DNA from: Burkholderiales bacterium
Lineage (GTDB): Bacteria > Pseudomonadota > Gammaproteobacteria > Burkholderiales > Burkholderiaceae
Assembly (NCBI GenBank): GCA_947372535.1
Contig: CANBUA010000144.1
Location: 1 to 11,309, forward strand
Length of the DNA: 11,309 nt
Reading direction: 5' to 3'
The notes below the pieces were generated by a model. It did not search any database. It worked only from the letters and a program-made list of their open reading frames with translations, and was not told the origin of the DNA. A program made the translations under genes and the position numbers. Positions 1 to 7,998 of the stretch are shown one piece after another (position 1 is the stretch's first letter; each line of letters begins with the position of its first letter).

Positions 1-116
1 GCCGTCCGGCCTCGGCCTCGCCCGCCGTCGGTTATGCCCACTTGCACCAGGAGCAGCAGAAAGCCCTGCTGGATCAGGCCTTCGCCAAGCTCAAGGGCTT
101 CGTCCTCACCAAATGA
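1..116 (+). CDS. sucA: 2-oxoglutarate dehydrogenase E1 component, C-terminal end (partial)
   Basis: Only the last 37 codons are present; the reading frame enters at base 3 and stops with TGA at 114-116. The translation contains GYAHLHQEQQKALLDQAF and ends KGFVLTK, which resembles the extreme C-terminus of bacterial thiamine-diphosphate-dependent E1 (SucA/OdhA). The stretch before it (RPASASPAVGY) matches the conserved 'GRP.SASPA.GY' region that follows the last E1 domain. E1 decarboxylates 2-oxoglutarate and passes the succinyl group to lipoate on E2. The identification rests as much on the complete sucB and lpdA directly downstream as on the short tail. No catalytic residues lie in this fragment. 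Confidence 0.9.
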   Translation, partial: RPASASPAVGYAHLHQEQQKALLDQAFAKLKGFVLTK

Positions 117-118
117 AT

Positions 119-198
119 TCATGCGGTCGCTGTGGTGCCGCATGACTGACCATGCTCGACCCAGGCTTGACAAGAGCCCAGGTCTGGCGGCAGGTCAG
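119..198 (+). other. sucA-sucB spacer with nested stem-loops
   Basis: The 114-base gap between sucA and sucB has three inverted pairs. An 8-bp stem pairs 119-126 with 138-145 (TCATGCGG/CCGCATGA). An outer 6-bp pair joins 146-151 with 193-198 (CTGACC/GGTCAG). Inside it, 158-161 pairs with 181-184 (GACC/GGTC) and 164-167 with 175-178 (GGCT/AGCC), separated by a symmetrical CA/CA internal loop. No T-run follows, so this is not an intrinsic terminator. A role in mRNA processing or stability between E1 and E2 is inference. The sucB ribosome-binding site (AGGAGA, 220-225) lies outside the structure. Confidence 0.45.
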
Positions 199-230
199 GG
201 CGGCGCCCGGTAGGCCCTCAGGAGAAAAAT

Positions 231-1532
<1,302 letters not shown>

Positions 1533-1566
1533 CCGCGGCCTTACGTTTCACCTAAGTTTTTTGCGG

Positions 1567-1595
1567 CCGGGCGGGCTTCACAAGGGCTCGCTCGG
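1567..1595 (+). other. Stem-loop in the sucB-lpdA spacer
   Basis: Bases 1567-1577 can pair with 1585-1595 as RNA: an 11-bp stem including G-U pairs, loop 1578-1584. It lies in the 103-base gap between sucB and lpdA. A T-run (1557-1562) is present but comes before the stem on the plus strand, so it is not a rho-independent terminator in the operon direction. The structure ends 26 bases before the lpdA Shine-Dalgarno. Function is unknown; an intercistronic stability or processing element is possible. Confidence 0.35.
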
Positions 1596-1621
1596 ACCTG
1601 CAATCCCCATTCGATTCGATC

Positions 1622-1627
1622 GAGGAG
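1622..1627 (+). promoter_or_regulatory. Shine-Dalgarno that fixes the lpdA start
   Basis: GAGGAG ends 8 bases before the ATG at 1636. The same frame is open back to a TTG at 1561, but that would add 25 residues before the FAD-binding fold and has no comparable ribosome-binding site. The ATG at 1636 is therefore preferred. Confidence 0.8.
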
Positions 1628-1635
1628 ACAACACC

Positions 1636-3063
1636 ATGTCCCAATCATTTGACGTCGTCGTGATCGGCGGCGGCCCTGGCGGCTATATCGCTGCCATCCG
1701 CGCAGCGCAGCTGGGCTTCAAGGTGGCCTGTGTTGACGACTGGAAGAATGCCAAGGGTGGCCCCGCGCCCGGCGGCACCTGCACGAACGTGGGCTGCATT
1801 CCGTCCAAGGCCTTGCTGCAATCGTCCGAGCATTTCGACCACGCCTCGCACCATTTCGCGGACCACGGCATCAGCCTGGACAACCTGAAGATGGACGTGG
1901 CCAAGATGATCGGCCGCAAGAACACGGTCGTCAAACAGAACAACGACGGCATCCTCTACCTGTTCAAGAAGAACAAGGTCACGTTTTTCCATGGCCGCGC
2001 CTCGTTCGTGAAGGCGGCCGATGCCGGCTACGAACTAGCGGTCGAAGGCGACAAGCCCGAGTCCGTCACGGGCAAGCACATCATCGTGGCCACGGGCTCC
2101 AGCGCCCGTCAATTGCCTGGCGCGGCCTTCGATGAAAAGCAGATCCTGTCCAACGACGGCGCGCTCGACATGGCCGACGTGCCCAAAAAGCTCGGCGTGA
2201 TCGGCTCTGGCGTGATCGGCCTGGAGATGGGCTCGGTCTGGCGCCGCCTGGGTGCCGAGGTGACGGTGCTCGAAGCCCTGCCGACCTTCCTGGGCGCGGT
2301 GGACGAGCAGGTGGCCAAAGAGGCTCAGAAGCTGTTCACCAAGCAAGGCCTCAAGCTGCAACTGGGCGTCAAGATCAGTGAAGTCAAGGCCGCCAAAAAA
2401 GGCGTGAGCGTGGCTTACACCGACGCAGCCGGCGCAGCGCAGAAGCTCGATGTCGACAAGCTCATTGTGTCCATCGGCCGGGTGCCCAACACGACGGGCC
2501 TGAACGCCGAGGCCGTGGGCCTCAAGCTCGATGAACGCGGTGCCATCGTGGTGGACGACGACTGCAAGACCAACCTGCCCAATGTGTGGGCGGTGGGCGA
2601 TGTGGTGCGTGGCCCCATGCTGGCGCACAAGGCAGAAGAAGAAGGCGTGGCCGTGGCAGAGCGCATCGCTGGCCAGCACGGACACGTGGACTTCAACCTC
2701 ATTCCCTGGGTGATCTACACCAGCCCGGAGATCGCCTGGGTCGGCAAAACCGAACAGGCTTTGAAAGCGGAGGGCCGGCCCTACAAGGCCGGTTCCTTCC
2801 CCTTCATTGCGAACGGGCGAGCGCGCGCTTTGGGCGACACCAATGGCTTCGTGAAGTTCCTGGCCGATGCCGCCACGGACGAGATCCTGGGCGTGCACAT
2901 CATCGGGCCGCAGGCCAGCGAGCTGATCTCGGAGGCCGTGGTGGCCATGGCCTTCAAGGCCAGCGCCGAGGACATCGCCCGCATCTGCCACGCCCACCCG
3001 TCCTTGAGCGAGGCCACCAAGGAAGCCGCCCTGGCCGTGGACAAGCGCACCCTGAACTTCTGA
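1636..3063 (+). CDS. lpdA: Dihydrolipoamide dehydrogenase (E3)
   Basis: This 475-residue flavoprotein reoxidises dihydrolipoate on E2 with NAD+, completing the 2-oxoglutarate dehydrogenase cycle; it may also serve other lipoate-dependent complexes. The FAD-binding GGGPGG motif is at residues 11-16. The redox disulfide is C49-C54 in [13 protein letters not shown]. The NAD-binding fold has GSGVIG at 190-195, and the second FAD contact is WAVGD (D322). The C-terminal dimerisation domain ends with HAHPSLSE, giving the catalytic pair H454 and E459. Length is normal for the family and there is no N-terminal lipoyl domain. It follows sucB after a 103-base spacer and is followed after 4 bases by zapE, so all appear to share one transcript. 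All key residues are present. Confidence 0.97.
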   Translation: MSQSFDVVVIGGGPGGYIAAIRAAQLGFKVACVDDWKNAKGGPAPGGTCTNVGCIPSKALLQSSEHFDHASHHFADHGISLDNLKMDVAKMIGRKNTVVKQNNDGILYLFKKNKVTFFHGRASFVKAADAGYELAVEGDKPESVTGKHIIVATGSSARQLPGAAFDEKQILSNDGALDMADVPKKLGVIGSGVIGLEMGSVWRRLGAEVTVLEALPTFLGAVDEQVAKEAQKLFTKQGLKLQLGVKISEVKAAKKGVSVAYTDAAGAAQKLDVDKLIVSIGRVPNTTGLNAEAVGLKLDERGAIVVDDDCKTNLPNVWAVGDVVRGPMLAHKAEEEGVAVAERIAGQHGHVDFNLIPWVIYTSPEIAWVGKTEQALKAEGRPYKAGSFPFIANGRARALGDTNGFVKFLADAATDEILGVHIIGPQASELISEAVVAMAFKASAEDIARICHAHPSLSEATKEAALAVDKRTLNF

Positions 3064-3067
3064 GCCG

Positions 3068-4180
3068 ATGCCCGCTTACGCCATCTCCGTCACCCAGCTT
3101 TATCAGCAGTTCCTGACCGAGCGTGGCTACAAGGCCGATGAGGCCCAACTGGCCGGCATTGCCGCCTTGCAACGCTGCCAGGACGAGTGGGCCGAGTACA
3201 AAGGGCAGCGTTCCAACGCGCTGACCAAGATGCTGCGCTACCCGGCGCTGCCCAAAGGCGTCTACATGTACGGCGGGGTGGGGCGGGGCAAGAGCTTCAT
3301 CATGGATTGCTTCTTCCAGGCGGTGCCGCTAGAGCGCAAGACCCGCCTGCATTTCCACGAGTTCATGCGCGAGGTGCATCGCCAGTTGCATGAACTCAAA
3401 GGCCAGGTCGATCCGCTGGAGGTGCTGGCCAAGCGCATGTCGCGGCGCCACCGCCTGATCTGTTTCGACGAGTTCCATGTGGCCGATGTGACCGACGCGA
3501 TGATCCTGCATCGCTTGCTGGACGCCATGTTCCGCAACCGCATGAGCATCGTCACGACCTCCAATTTTCACCCGGATCAGCTCTACCCGAATGGCCTGCA
3601 CCGTGACCGCATCCTGCCGGCCATTGAGCTGCTCAAGGATCACCTGCAGGTCATCAATGTGGACAGTGGCACCGACTACCGCCGCCGCACCTTGGAGCTG
3701 GCCAACCTCTACCTGACGCCGCTGGACGAGCATTGCCAGGCCGAGATGACCAAGATCTTCGATCGATTGGCTGAAATGGCCGATGAAGACCCATCTCTGA
3801 ACATCGAGCACCGCGTGCTCAAGGCGCGGCGCCGCGCTGGCGGTGTGGTGTGGTTTGACTTCCAGACCTTGTGCGGCGGGCCACGCTCGCAGAACGACTA
3901 CCTGGAGCTGGCCTCACGCTTTCACACCATCATGCTGAGTGATGTGCCTTGCATGCCGGTGCGTCTGGCCTCGGAGGCGCGGCGCTTCACCTGGCTGGTG
4001 GATGTGTTGTATGACCGCAGGTGCAAGCTGGTGATCTCGGCCGAAGTGCCGCCCGAGCAGCTCTACACCGAGGGCCCGCTGTCGCATGAGTTCCCTCGCA
4101 CGGTCTCTCGCCTGAACGAGATGCAGTCCAAGGAGTACCTCAGCGAAGAGCGTCGGGTGGTGGACACCTCCATCACCTGA
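3068..4180 (+). CDS. zapE: AFG1-family ATPase, cell division protein ZapE
   Basis: This 370-residue protein matches the AFG1/ZapE family of AAA-like P-loop ATPases; E. coli ZapE is of similar length and is reported to act at the Z-ring, while mitochondrial AFG1 relatives work in respiratory-complex quality control. The Walker A motif is GGVGRGKS (69-76, K75). Walker B is LICFDEFHV (D134, E135). A sensor-like TTSNFHPDQLYPNGLHRDR segment spans about 163-181, with N166 and arginines R179 and R181. The ATG lies 4 bases after the lpdA stop with no convincing Shine-Dalgarno, which suggests translational coupling. Linkage to the 2-oxoglutarate dehydrogenase genes recurs in Burkholderiales as I recall. 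Whether the role here is division or respiratory protein quality control cannot be told from sequence. The stop overlaps the end of the convergent phosphatase gene by 8 bases. Confidence 0.9.
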   Translation: MPAYAISVTQLYQQFLTERGYKADEAQLAGIAALQRCQDEWAEYKGQRSNALTKMLRYPALPKGVYMYGGVGRGKSFIMDCFFQAVPLERKTRLHFHEFMREVHRQLHELKGQVDPLEVLAKRMSRRHRLICFDEFHVADVTDAMILHRLLDAMFRNRMSIVTTSNFHPDQLYPNGLHRDRILPAIELLKDHLQVINVDSGTDYRRRTLELANLYLTPLDEHCQAEMTKIFDRLAEMADEDPSLNIEHRVLKARRRAGGVVWFDFQTLCGGPRSQNDYLELASRFHTIMLSDVPCMPVRLASEARRFTWLVDVLYDRRCKLVISAEVPPEQLYTEGPLSHEFPRTVSRLNEMQSKEYLSEERRVVDTSIT

Positions 4181-4994
4181 GGATCGCTTGACGGCCTTCA
4201 GGGCTCAGCAAAGAGGGCGGGTCCAACTCGGTGGCCGCTTCGATGCGCACCAGCGCCAGCGAGAGGTTGTCGCCGCCGCCACGCGCCCGGTGACGCGCCT
4301 TGCTCACCAGCATCTCTGCTGCTTCGCGCGGTGCCAGCGTGTGCACGATGGCGCCCAGCTCGCGCGGGGTGAAGTAGTGCCACAGGCCATCGCTGCAAGC
4401 CAGCAGGCAATCGCCGATTTCAAGATTGTCGATCTGGTGGATGGCCACGGGCGGGTCCTGCTGGGTGCCCAGGCAACCGGTCAGCAAGTTGGACTGCGGG
4501 TGCGAGTTGGCCTCTTCTTCCGTCAGTTGCCCTTCGTTGATCAGGCGCTGCACGAAGGAGTGATCCTGCGTGCGGTGCAGCATCTCGGAGTTGCGGAAGT
4601 GGTAGACCCGCGAATCGCCAGCGTGCACGATGGTGGCCGAGCGGTTGGGGTCGACGACAAAGGCGGCCAGGGTGCTGTGCGGCTCTTCCTCGAAGGCGAT
4701 GGCCGTGAGCTTGATCATCAGGTGCGCTTCCTGCACCAATTGCTGCAGGGTCAGGACGGCATCGTCCTTGGCGGGCACATAGCGGTCAAAAATCTGGCGG
4801 GCGGTCATGACGACCTGATCGGCGGCCTTGCGCCCTCCGCTCTTGCCGCCCATGCCGTCGGCAATGATCGCCAGGAGGCAGCCGGACACACGGGGGTGCG
4901 GCAGGATCTCGACCTGGTCTTGTTGATACAGGCGATCGCCCCGATGAAGGCCGGTGGCCGCCACGAGGCGATAGCTGGACGCGGAATTACTCAT
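4173..4994 (-). CDS. PP2C-family Ser/Thr protein phosphatase
   Basis: This 273-residue protein has the PP2C (PPM) metal-dependent phosphatase motifs in order. They are RGDRLYQQD with D26; ADGMGG with D46; a TLAAF strand (108-112); HAGDSRVY (D127); LACSDGLW (D202); and GGGDNLSL (D242, N243). The acidic residues would bind two Mn/Mg ions that activate water to dephosphorylate Ser/Thr. There is no transmembrane segment or extra domain, so it should be cytosolic. The first motif reads Q-Q-D instead of the more usual N-Q/E-D. The start at 4994 is chosen because the catalytic domain begins within the next 15 residues; the frame runs open to 5231, but that extension is low-complexity and overlaps the DUF465 gene. 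No Shine-Dalgarno precedes the ATG. No partner kinase lies in the window, so the substrate is unknown. Confidence 0.92.
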   Translation of the reverse strand: MSNSASSYRLVAATGLHRGDRLYQQDQVEILPHPRVSGCLLAIIADGMGGKSGGRKAADQVVMTARQIFDRYVPAKDDAVLTLQQLVQEAHLMIKLTAIAFEEEPHSTLAAFVVDPNRSATIVHAGDSRVYHFRNSEMLHRTQDHSFVQRLINEGQLTEEEANSHPQSNLLTGCLGTQQDPPVAIHQIDNLEIGDCLLACSDGLWHYFTPRELGAIVHTLAPREAAEMLVSKARHRARGGGDNLSLALVRIEAATELDPPSLLSPEGRQAILR

Positions 4995-5001
4995 GGGGAA
5001 A

Positions 5002-5009
5002 ACTATAAT
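5002..5009. promoter_or_regulatory. Overlapping -10-like boxes facing both ways
   Basis: On the plus strand TATAAT is a perfect -10 match at 5004-5009, facing the DUF465 gene; a start near 5016 would give a leader of about 85 bases. On the minus strand TATAGT (5007 to 5002) ends 7 bases before the phosphatase ATG at 4994, so transcription could begin at or very near the A of the start codon. Neither direction has a good -35 match at 16-18 bases. A shared bidirectional promoter is an inference from the sequence symmetry. Confidence 0.5.
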
Positions 5010-5020
5010 CCCTAAACCGA

Positions 5021-5033
5021 TCCGAACTTCGGA
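5021..5033. repeat. Perfect 13-bp palindrome, candidate operator
   Basis: TCCGAA-C-TTCGGA is a perfect inverted repeat around one central base. It sits 11 bases after the plus-strand TATAAT, overlapping the expected start of transcription, a common operator position. It could instead form an RNA hairpin. No known regulator site is recognised. Confidence 0.45.
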
Positions 5034-5035
5034 CC

Positions 5036-5051
5036 ATGTCGGGTTCGACAT
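5036..5051. repeat. Inverted repeat in the DUF465 leader
   Basis: ATGTCG and CGACAT form a perfect 6-bp stem around a GGTT loop. It begins two bases after the palindrome at 5021-5033. As RNA it would make a compact hairpin in the leader of the plus-strand gene. Confidence 0.4.
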
Positions 5052-5078
5052 CCCCTCATCAAGGGCCCGCAGCTCACC

Positions 5079-5093
5079 AGGTGGTCGCCACCT
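5079..5093. repeat. Inverted repeat masking a possible ribosome-binding site
   Basis: AGGTGG-TCG-CCACCT is a perfect 6-bp stem with a 3-base loop, ending 7 bases before the DUF465 ATG at 5101. Its left arm is the only Shine-Dalgarno-like sequence in front of that gene, at an unusually long distance (16 bases). If the hairpin forms, it could hide this site or bring it closer to the start codon. Confidence 0.4.
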
Positions 5094-5100
5094 TGCCACG

Positions 5101-5304
5101 ATGCAAGAAAATCTCCATTCCCCCCAACGCCGCCTGATCGAGCTGCGCATGGAGCACGCCGACCTCGACAGCCTCATCGACAGCGCCGCCGACCCAGCCA
5201 GCTTCGACGAATTGGCCTTGCGGCGCCTCAAAAAGCGCCGCTTGGCGCTGAGAGATCAGATCGCCCAGCTCGAACTCATGCTCGACCCCAAGGAGCCTGC
5301 CTGA
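5101..5304 (+). CDS. YdcH/DUF465-family small coiled-coil protein
   Basis: This 67-residue protein has the pattern of the YdcH (DUF465) family: a charged helix with IELRMEHADLDSLID (about 14-28), a short break with DPASFDE, and a second helix rich in Lys/Arg then Leu (LRRLKKRRLALRDQIAQLE). These two helices likely form a helical hairpin or coiled coil. The family has no established biochemical role, so no function is proposed. The ATG at 5101 gives the usual family length of about 65-75 residues; the frame is open upstream to 4993, but that stretch does not resemble the family. It is divergent from the PP2C gene and convergent with glnD. Its leader contains three inverted repeats and no normally spaced Shine-Dalgarno. 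Confidence 0.85.
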   Translation: MQENLHSPQRRLIELRMEHADLDSLIDSAADPASFDELALRRLKKRRLALRDQIAQLELMLDPKEPA

Positions 5305-5310
5305 GCGGTT

Positions 5311-5338
5311 TTGGCTGCAATGGCAGAATTCTTACAAT
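5311..5338 (+). promoter_or_regulatory. Forward promoter-like sequence between convergent genes
   Basis: TTGGCT (5311-5316) and TACAAT (5333-5338) are separated by 16 bases and read on the plus strand. A TTGACG lies directly after (5338-5343) and could be an alternative -35, with a poor TACGCT (5363-5368) at 19 bases. Transcription from about 5345 would run antisense into the 3' end of glnD, since no forward gene follows. It lies in the 82-base gap between the DUF465 and glnD stops, where no intrinsic terminator was seen. Confidence 0.4.
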
Positions 5339-5386
5339 TGACGCAAAGAACGCATCGTGTCTTACGCTAGGCGTTGTGCGAATGCA

Positions 5387-7978
5387 TCAAGCGGCCAAGG
5401 CTTCGAGCAATTCGGTTTCCAGCGCGAGTTGAACCTTGTCCTGTCTGAGGGTCGGGCCGGTGAGCAAGAAGGTGTCTTCCACGCGCTCGCCCAGGGTGTC
5501 GATCTTGGCCAGCAGCACGTTGACCTGATGGCGCGCGAGCACGCGTGAGACGGCGTACAGCAAGCCTGAGCGGTCGCTGGCCGAGACCGACAGCAGCCAA
5601 CGCTGAGCACGCTCGTCCGGCCTGAGGCTGATGCGCGCCGGGATGGGGAATGATTTCACCCGCCTCGACAGGCGGCCACGGATGGGCTCGTGCAGTGGCA
5701 CCGTGCTTGAGAGCGATTCGGCCAGTTGGTTCTCAACCAGGGCGATCAGGTCGCGGTAGTGGATGCCTTCATGCGGTGCGTTGGGGCCGACCATGATCTG
5801 GAAAGTGTCCAGCGCGTAGCCGCTGCTGGTGGTGTGGATGCGTGCGTCCTGGATGCTGAAGCCGGCGCGGTCGAAGTAGCCGCAAATGCGGGCAAACAAA
5901 TCGGGCTGATCGGGCGTGTAGACCAGCACCTGCAAGCCTTCCCCCACCGAGGACAGGCGGGCGCTGACCACCGGCTTGGTGGTCTCCACGAAACGCGACA
6001 GAGAGCGCGCATGCCAGGCAATGTCGGCCGCATCGTGGCGGGCAAAGTAGCCCATGTCCAGCGTTTTCCAAAGGGCCTGTTCGATGCCGGTGGGCATGGA
6101 GCGCAAGGCCAGTGATTTGATGGCGTCCTGCTTGCGGGATTCGATTTCGGCGTCCATGTGCGGGCGGGCGCCGCCCAGGGCCCGCAGCGTGAGCTTGTAG
6201 AGGTCTTCCAGCAGCTTGCCTTTCCAGGCGTTCCACACCTTGGGGCTGGTGCCGCGGATGTCGGCCACCGTGAGCAGGTACAGCGCGGTCAGGCGGCGCT
6301 CGGTGCCCATGCGCTGGGCAAAAGCCTGGATGACGTCCGGATCGGACAGGTCTTCCTTCTGCGCCACGCGCGACATGGTCAGGTGTTCGCCCACCACGAA
6401 CTCCACCAGTCGGCTGTCCTCCTGGCTGACGCCATGGTCCTTGCAGAAGCGGCGCACTTCGGCCACGCCCAGCTCGGAGTGGTCGCCGCCACGGCCCTTG
6501 GCCACGTCGTGGAACAGCGCGGCGATGTAGAGCAGCCAGGGCTTGTCCCATTCGGCTGCCAGTTGGGTGCAGAAGGGGTATTCGTGAGCGTGCTCTGGAA
6601 TGAAGTAGCGGCGCACATTGCGCACCACCATCAGGATGTGCTGATCGACCGTGTAGACGTGGAAGAGGTCATGCTGCATCTGCCCGACGATGCGGCGGAA
6701 CACCCAGAGGTAGCGGCCCAGCACACTGGTCTGGTTCATCAGGCGGAAGCTGCGTGTCTGGCCTTCGCGCTCCTTGAGGATGGCCATGAAGGTGGCGCGG
6801 TTGACCGGGTCGCGGCGGAAGGCGCCGTTCATCAGGCTGCGGGCGTTGTAGAGCGCGCGTAAGGTGCGGGCCGACAAGCCTTGCAGGGTGTCCTGGCGCT
6901 GAAGGATCAGGAAGGTGCGCAGAATGGCCTGCTGGTCCTTCTCGTAGATGTCGTCGCTGACGACTTCGAGCAGACCGCCCCGGTCGAGGAATTGCTCGTC
7001 GATGGGGCGCATGGGTGCGTCCTGCGAGCCGTTGACCTGCTCCTCGATGTTGAGCATGAGGATCTGGTTGAGCTGGGTCACGGCCTTGGCGGCCCAGTAA
7101 TAGCGGCGCATGAGCGCCTCGCTGGCGCGCAAGGCCGGCGTGTTTTTGTAGCCGAAGGTCTCGGCCACGGCACTTTGCAGGTCGAAGACGAGGCGGTCTT
7201 CGCGGCGGCCGGCGATCTGGTGCAGGCGGGCTCGGATCAGCTTGAGCAGGCCTTCGTTGGCATAGAGCTGGCGGGCTTCGAAGGGCGTGAGCAGGCCATG
7301 CTTAGCCAGTTCGTGCCAGTTGCTGCCAAGACCGGCGGCGCGGGCCAGCCAGAGCACCACTTGCAGATCGCGCAGGCCACCCGGGCTCTCCTTGCAGTTG
7401 GGCTCCAGCGCGTAGGGTGTGTCTTCGTAACGGGTGTGGCGCTGACGCATTTCCAGCGTCTTGGCGCGCACGAAAGCCGGCACATCGACCTGGCGCGACA
7501 TGTTGCGCTGCAATTCGGTGAATCGGGCCTTAGCACCGCAGAGGTAACGTGCCTCCAGCAGGGCGGTCTGCACGGTGACGTCGCGTGCGGCCTCATCAAA
7601 GCATTCCTCAACGCTGCGCACGCTGGAGCCGATCTCCAGGCCGATGTCCCAGCAGGCGCTGATGAAGCCTTCGATGGCCGGCGCCATGCTGTCGTCACCG
7701 CCCACTGAGGGCGAGGTGGGCAGGAGCAGCAGCACGTCCACATCCGAGTGGGGGAAGAGCTCGCCCCGGCCATAGCCACCGACAGCGATCAAGGCCGCGC
7801 CCTTGGGCAGGCCTTGGGCCTCCCAGAGCAGGTGCAAGGTGCCATCGACCAGCTTGGCCATGTGCGTCAGCAGGCGGTGGGCCGAGGCCGTGGTGGAGCG
7901 GCTGTCGGCAAACTGGGCCAGCAACTCGCTTTTGCCCGCTTTGTACTGCGCGCGCAGGGCAGCGATGTCCACGGACAT
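5387..7978 (-). CDS. glnD: PII uridylyltransferase / uridylyl-removing enzyme
   Basis: This 863-residue protein is the glutamine sensor that adds UMP to PII proteins when glutamine is low and removes it when glutamine is high. The nucleotidyltransferase domain carries AVGGYGRGELFPHSDVDVL (G67, G68, D79, D81). The helical GlnD linker region follows. The HD hydrolase domain that removes UMP has VDQHIL (H447) and LFHDVAKG (H490, D491). Two C-terminal ACT domains (about 680-760 and 794-863), expected to bind glutamine, contain LQVLVYTPDQPDLFARI and RWLLSVSASDRSGLLYAV. Length is close to other proteobacterial GlnD. The ATG at 7978 is chosen because upstream codons in the same frame overlap map. 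It starts 20 bases after the map stop without a clear Shine-Dalgarno, suggesting co-transcription. All key residues are intact. Confidence 0.97.
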   Translation of the reverse strand: MSVDIAALRAQYKAGKSELLAQFADSRSTTASAHRLLTHMAKLVDGTLHLLWEAQGLPKGAALIAVGGYGRGELFPHSDVDVLLLLPTSPSVGGDDSMAPAIEGFISACWDIGLEIGSSVRSVEECFDEAARDVTVQTALLEARYLCGAKARFTELQRNMSRQVDVPAFVRAKTLEMRQRHTRYEDTPYALEPNCKESPGGLRDLQVVLWLARAAGLGSNWHELAKHGLLTPFEARQLYANEGLLKLIRARLHQIAGRREDRLVFDLQSAVAETFGYKNTPALRASEALMRRYYWAAKAVTQLNQILMLNIEEQVNGSQDAPMRPIDEQFLDRGGLLEVVSDDIYEKDQQAILRTFLILQRQDTLQGLSARTLRALYNARSLMNGAFRRDPVNRATFMAILKEREGQTRSFRLMNQTSVLGRYLWVFRRIVGQMQHDLFHVYTVDQHILMVVRNVRRYFIPEHAHEYPFCTQLAAEWDKPWLLYIAALFHDVAKGRGGDHSELGVAEVRRFCKDHGVSQEDSRLVEFVVGEHLTMSRVAQKEDLSDPDVIQAFAQRMGTERRLTALYLLTVADIRGTSPKVWNAWKGKLLEDLYKLTLRALGGARPHMDAEIESRKQDAIKSLALRSMPTGIEQALWKTLDMGYFARHDAADIAWHARSLSRFVETTKPVVSARLSSVGEGLQVLVYTPDQPDLFARICGYFDRAGFSIQDARIHTTSSGYALDTFQIMVGPNAPHEGIHYRDLIALVENQLAESLSSTVPLHEPIRGRLSRRVKSFPIPARISLRPDERAQRWLLSVSASDRSGLLYAVSRVLARHQVNVLLAKIDTLGERVEDTFLLTGPTLRQDKVQLALETELLEALAA

Positions 7979-7998
7979 GATCGATGCGGTCTTTTCTG

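Noticed and set aside
1540..1562. CTTA...TAAG stem followed by six T, a possible terminator after sucB
   Set aside because: The stem is only 4 bp and AT-rich with a 9-base loop, too weak for intrinsic termination, and lpdA belongs to the same complex.
2035..2997. Long minus-strand open frame opposite lpdA (320 codons)
   Set aside because: Shadow of lpdA produced by GC-rich third positions; composition is low-complexity and no domain is visible.
4995..5231. N-terminal extension of the phosphatase by 79 codons
   Set aside because: The extension is Ser/Arg-rich, overlaps the DUF465 gene on the other strand, and the PP2C fold begins right after the ATG at 4994.
5357..5548. Small forward frame starting with GTG after the promoter-like sequence near 5311-5338
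   Set aside because: Nearly all of it is antisense to the second ACT domain of glnD, with no ribosome-binding site and no recognisable protein pattern.
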